Shown: piece after piece, positions 59,451 to 64,000 of the stretch
Layout: every line of letters starts with the position of its first letter
Numbering within the stretch: the first letter of the stretch is position 1
From: Siphonodentalium dalli
Lineage: Eukaryota > Mollusca > Scaphopoda > Gadilida > Siphonodentaliidae
DNA length: 64,000 bases
Direction of reading: 5' to 3'
Assembly: GCA_032622095.1 (NCBI GenBank)
Contig: CP136069.1
Location: forward strand, 205,708,750-205,772,749
Notes under the pieces: model-generated
What the model saw: the letters and a program-made list of their open reading frames with translations, nothing else
Told to the model about the DNA's origin: nothing
Databases searched by the model: none
Program-made: the position numbers and the translations under genes

Positions 59451-61361
59451 CAGTTGTGCTTCAGAGCAATTTTTGAGGCATGTAACGGATACCCGGTCCG
59501 AGTAATATTTAAATTACCGGATAATAATATGCTCTTACAATTCAATAAGGCTCCACATGGCTAACCAATGCAGAAAAGTTCAGGTTACCACGTTAAACTT
59601 TTCGGTGAACAATGACAAGTACCAGTCTATCGCATGAAATTCTAAATTTCTAGTTCATGAAAGTAAAAGTACATTTTAATGAATTATTTTCGTCTCAAAG
59701 TTGATATAACTACTTATATAGTGAATGCGATTTGCTATCTAGCTGTCGTCTGTTAATGTTTTTGCGACTCCTGTGTCTTTTTTGTTTACGCGCACGCAAT
59801 GTCTGTTTTTGAATAGACTGCTTCCTGGTCGAAAGCTGCAAAAATCTGAAAACGTAGTAACCTGGGTGTGAGATAGGAATAATAATTGCGCTAATGTAAT
59901 TAAGTTATCTCTTTTGCGCAATTATTAATTTTTGTGAATTTTGCCCCCCCCCCCATACACAATATTTTACTGGTTTGAACACGTTTTTTTCCAACGTACA
60001 TCAATTTAGGCTAGTTTTGTAGATGTAAAATCGCTTTGTACGTCCGTTTCCTCGATTTGTACAAGAATCGTCAAGAAATTCTGCGTGCGGACAAAGCCTA
60101 TATTTCTCTGAGTGGACGGTGTAGTAGGGAAGCTAAGTACAGCATCTCTCACTTGATGACACATGCATGACATTTGGCATGGGTAGTCAGTATGGACTAC
60201 TGAACAATATATTTTCGAACAACCACGAACAAATCAAAGATATCAACCATTGTCAAGATGGCGGCCATTTTCAGCCAGTAACCCTATTTTTAAAACATTG
60301 GACAATTTTATCGATGTAAGTCTCGAATAAAAGCGCTTATATTATTTCCAAAATGAAGTGATTGTAAGCGCATAATCTAAACATGGTAAAGCAAGATTTT
60401 GTGAAAAATTACCTTTTGAACATGAGTTTATGACTCGATTAATCCATGGCTCAAATCATTTATTTGTTGCATATATTCTGTTGAGTATAAAAGGAGATGG
60501 TCGAATGGGCCGGATTTAGTGTACAGTAACTAAATAATTTAAACAATTTTATAAGAGCGGTTACATTATTTCCAAAGTGAGGTAATTGTAAGTGCATAAT
60601 TTGATAATGGTAATGCATTATATCATGAACAATTACCATCTTATTTTAAAGAGGGGAGGCAAGTTTTGTTCACTTAGCACAAAAAAAAAACAAAAAAAAA
60701 CATAAAAAACAAAAACAAAAACATTTACTTTGAAGACACGAAATATTTCCAATGTCATAGCGACATGCTTGAAACCAGACAATACGCCAATGATGATATA
60801 TCAAACAATATATAATCGAGGTTCACGATTCAATAGCGATTGGTATTCAATCTGAGTAACACGTGTCACATTGTCACCAAATTGTCGGACGAGGACTACT
60901 TATAGTAGCTGTAATAGTTAGTAGCTGTAATCTATCCCATAATTAGTAATTTTTCCAACTTTTCTGTTGAAAATTATCAAACCGGCGCATGCATTGTAAT
61001 CATATCGGCGGACCGATCTCCTTCCAATCACATATATGTACCTTTATGATGTTATAAAATATTTTGCATTGTCATATATCATCATGTTTAATGTAATGTG
61101 TGGACTGTATATTATGTATATTGTATATTGTGTTGGGAGAAGACCGGCCCAACGTTACGTTTCTGTATTTCTTAACACTGTATGTCATACAGTTTAGAAG
61201 AATAAACATATATACATTTTATTTGAAAATTAGTATCCTGATTTAATCGAAGGGGGGGTGAGCAGAGCAGACTATTTCCACTAATACATATACTTATTTT
61301 GGAATGATTATATTAACTTAATACGGATATATTCATAAAAAAAATAAAAAAAATGTGTTTG
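59451..61361. other. Non-coding interval with weak duplication and a poly(A) signal
   Basis: A 13-C run is at about 59944; two imperfect copies of about 100 bp (ATTATTTCCAAA.TGA, TTGTAAG.GCATAAT) lie at about 60335-60430 and 60570-60640; an A/C-rich stretch is at 60680-60725. GGGAGAAGACCGGCCCAACG followed by AATAAA (61201-61206) resembles the 3' end of a transcript or LINE, but no coding sequence precedes it. Confidence 0.5.
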
Positions 61362-61365
61362 TTAA

Positions 61366-62009
61366 AGGGGTACTGTACACTAAGATAGGCGATTTTTTTA
61401 TTTACTCCCATTGAAATAACTTTCAAGTTAGATTGTGTTCGTGTTATATGAGTTTCGTATAAACCTAATATAGCGAAGAAAATATTGATCTTGGAAACAA
61501 AAATATTACGATTTCAAACTACGCGCCATGTTTTTGACCTTCACCGGAGAAGACGCAGGTCGCAGTAAAAACCGGAAGTTCATTGCTCACAGCTTCGATT
61601 GATGCATTCAATCTCTTCCATCTCACAATCTCACTCCCTATAAAATACTTGACGCTTTATGACTCTTGTTTCTTTCTCCTTTTTCCCCGAATCGGTTATA
61701 ACGGGCCTTCTTTTGCAGGTAACATGTTTTGTTTGCAACTCAATAATGTTCGCGAATGGCCGTCGATAAAAGATACGCAACATATGCGATTTCAAGAACG
61801 GTAACTCATAATGGCATAATTCTCCATTTTATGACTCCAGCCATAAATGAATTTATATTAAATAATTCAATTTTACTTTTACGATAGCCTGTTAACCGGA
61901 ACGTTTTCAGTAGACATCGTCGACTCAAATTAGTTATTTTATAATATAATATTCATATTAGATCGCTATTGTCACTGGGAATTTATTGAAATTGGGGTAC
62001 AGTACCCCT
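61366..62009. mobile_element. 644-bp TTAA MITE
   Basis: Ends AGGGGTACTGTAC and GTACAGTACCCCT are inverted copies bordered by TTAA on both sides (61362-61365 and 62010-62013). The interior has no transposase; the 73-codon ORF at 61583-61804 shows no family feature. TTAA target with these ends fits a Kolobok- or piggyBac-type non-autonomous element. Confidence 0.85.
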
Positions 62010-62013
62010 TTAA

Positions 62014-62929
62014 ATTCATCCCACCGGAGAGGTGTCACAAACGACGAACAAAAACTGTTTGATATATCTTGGATGTTGACTATATGTTGAAAACGGCGGC
62101 CATTTTGAAAAAGATGGCGTCAATTTTGAATCAGTCAACCATTTTATTGGTTTGTTAGAACTAAACATGTTCAGTACATTATATATACACTGATCGTTCA
62201 CGCTAAACTCTATGCTTGCGTCACAAAGTGAACGATTCCGACACTGTGTAACACTTAGTCCAACTACTATTACCGCTGGGAGAGCTTGGACCTTGATTTG
62301 GATTGCGTTGATGGCATCCTCATCATGCATAGCCAATATCGATTGACAGAATAGTTTTGTTTTGTTAAATTTTTAACATTCTGTCTCCAGCGATCCACCA
62401 CATATGTTTATATTTCGCACAGCCCAGGTGTTGACTTTTAGCTCCAGCTCTGATGACCAACAGAGGTGTCCAACATGGACGTTCTCTGAGTGGATGCCAC
62501 AACCACGTGTTTACCGCTGTCAAAACTTCTTGAAACTACTTCAAAAATCGGAATGGAAGTGGAATGTACTCGGAATAAAGTAGAATAAAAACACACAAGT
62601 GATGAGTTCTGTAGGAGCAGTTAACCAGCAGTATACCCAGAGTCACGATCCACAGGTCTGGCAATTCCCAATTATAGCTACAATAGTAGGGCATGTATGT
62701 TGTTATGCATTACATATGTACCTCTCATGCCATATGTACTGATTTCGCAGTAAAATGAGCCCATATACGTGCACACGTGGATGTGCGCTGCCAACTTGGA
62801 ATCAACTACATTACGTGTAGTAAATTATGAAAATATTCCCCACTTTCATTATAACATATTATTATGCTTCATAACAGCGTCAATCACTTGGTTTCGTGTA
62901 ATTATAAATAAGATAATAATTTATTTCCG
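62014..62929. other. Non-coding interval
   Basis: Contains a minus-strand open stretch (62016-62336) without recognisable domains. A segment near 62550-62632 (GGAATGGAAGTGGAAT, GGAGCAGTTAACCA) recurs in degraded form at about 63893-63947 in the same orientation. Confidence 0.45.
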
Positions 62930-63298
62930 CCAATGCATTGGCCCAACAATTTTATATATATATATTTTTTTATCAATTTTTCGTGCATTCTTTCACAATT
63001 TTTATTATTTTCTTTTATCATTTTTTATCATTTTTTTCCTACATTCTTAACAATTTTATCGTTTTTGATAATTTTTTCTGATATTATTTATCAATTTTTA
63101 TAATTTTTGATCATTATTTCTTACATCCTTTAACAATTTTGTATAATTTTCTTCATTTTGTTTACATTCTTTAACAATTATAAAAAATAATATAATTTTT
63201 TTTAGGCCAACGCATTCTCTTATACATGTATATGCGAGGCGACCTATGGTCGACCATATGGTCGACTCGCATATATAAGAGAATTCATTGGCACATGG
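62930..63298. mobile_element. Double-hairpin element, copy F, with one hairpin lost
   Basis: The right hairpin (63207-63291) is present with a small internal duplication of GGTCGACCAT. At the position of the left hairpin only CCAATGCATTGG (62930-62941) remains, as if everything between the outer stem bases was deleted. Between them is the usual AT-rich linker rich in CATTCTTTAACAATTTT. The CCCTGTG end is missing on the left and reads CACATGG on the right. Confidence 0.75.
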
Positions 63299-64000
63299 TA
63301 TTCGCAAACTCCGATAGAGTTTCCCATTTGCTACGCTATGAACGTTTCTGAGATCCTAACAATATCCGCCAATGTTGGGGTTTCATACATTTCCATATAG
63401 CTGCTTGGGTGTAGACTATACACAGTTTATATTCGATCACTTATTCGCCAATATTAAGTTATTTTAGTATTCTGTATTGATACGAATGGGTGAGAAGTGG
63501 AATCTGACCATCGATAAGAAGTGTCACAAAATTGGCCTATATGGCACATACATTGGAGAATCTACCACAAAACGATATTTATAAATCAATTTGGTTCTCT
63601 GGTACTGTTGACTCGTCCTTATACGAGGTGGCCCGGCCATGTTATGACCGAAAAGTATAAGGCGGATTCGGCCGGTCGATGGCGAATTCCGGATAACTTT
63701 CGGAGTGTAACGTTTATCTGCGTATAAATTAACATTTTTGAAGAGCCAGTTTCCTCACCATGTATCCAGTATAATCCAACGAACAAAAATGTACAGTTTA
63801 TCGATAAAATTACACTATTATTTATCAAACTTACCGCTTTTTTGCAACACGCTCCATTTTTGTTCTGGTGATTAATTAGGATGCCAACAAAAATCGCAAT
63901 GGAAGTGGAATAAAAACATGCAAAGGATGAGGAGCAGTTAACCAACAGTGACGGTGCATGGTGGAGCTTGTGTATGCAGTTGCATTGTGTCTGTGGGGGG
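63299..64000. other. Non-coding interval to window end
   Basis: The minus-strand open stretch 63619-63945 has hydrophobic segments but starts at a non-ATG codon and has no recognisable domain, so no gene is called. Confidence 0.45.

Noticed and set aside
63619-63945. Minus-strand stretch with two hydrophobic segments, considered as a membrane-protein exon
   Set aside because: It begins at a non-ATG codon, has no family motif, and AT-rich DNA often yields hydrophobic translations.

Overview
The window looks like invertebrate nuclear DNA, most likely from a mollusc and probably a bivalve. The evidence is the very low gene density, AT-rich intergenic DNA, Helitron-like elements with 122-bp core repeats of the type seen in bivalve genomes, and two intronless rhodopsin-class receptor genes of a lophotrochozoan-looking peptide/orphan type. 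There are no operons, ribosome binding sites, CRISPR arrays, rRNA genes or tRNA genes. The organism call is inference; no species marker was recognised.

Only two intact protein genes are supported: a pair of single-exon 345-codon GPCR paralogues on the + strand (2856-3893 and 27459-28496, 87% identical by my count). They sit in a segmental duplication of about 2.6 kb (roughly 1.43-4.07 kb and 26.03-28.67 kb). Each copy carries, in the same order, a LINE-like 3' remnant (minus strand), a GC-richer minisatellite, the receptor ORF, and a 3' flank with paired GGTACCC motifs.

The rest is mobile and repetitive DNA. 4.4-6.6 kb: foldback and double-hairpin elements and a 44-bp satellite. 7402-11401: an element of exactly 4,000 bp with long inverted repeats, termini reading CACTGTG and a perfect 5-bp target duplication (ATAAC), features that recall Transib/RAG-like transposons. 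11.5-13.4 kb: a duplicated block, a LINE remnant and a minus-strand Helitron-like element. 17.4-21.4 kb: two more long-inverted-repeat elements. 22.1-23.5 kb: a 30-bp satellite. 23.6-25.9 kb: a second copy of the foldback family carrying a MITE that its paralogue lacks, then simple repeats. 28.5-40.2 kb: a tandem array of 2.98-kb units starting in the 3' flank of the second receptor and ending in the intact terminus of another 5-bp-TSD element. 40557-42293: three Helitron-like elements joined head to tail in one A/T target. 43.4-46.1 kb: two TTAA-flanked elements that each enclose two long hairpins, with a 25-bp satellite between them. 47.3-53.6 kb: a giant foldback element with unequal subrepeat arrays in its arms. 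53.8-58.0 kb: decayed dispersed and tandem repeats. 58.9-59.4 kb: a 21-bp minisatellite that reads as a sequon-containing heptad repeat. 61.4-63.3 kb: a TTAA MITE and a last hairpin element in which one hairpin has been cleanly lost.

The two receptors probably act as cell-surface sensors of an unknown ligand. Nothing else here is likely to work with them as a pathway; the remaining organisation reflects transposition, slippage and recombination.
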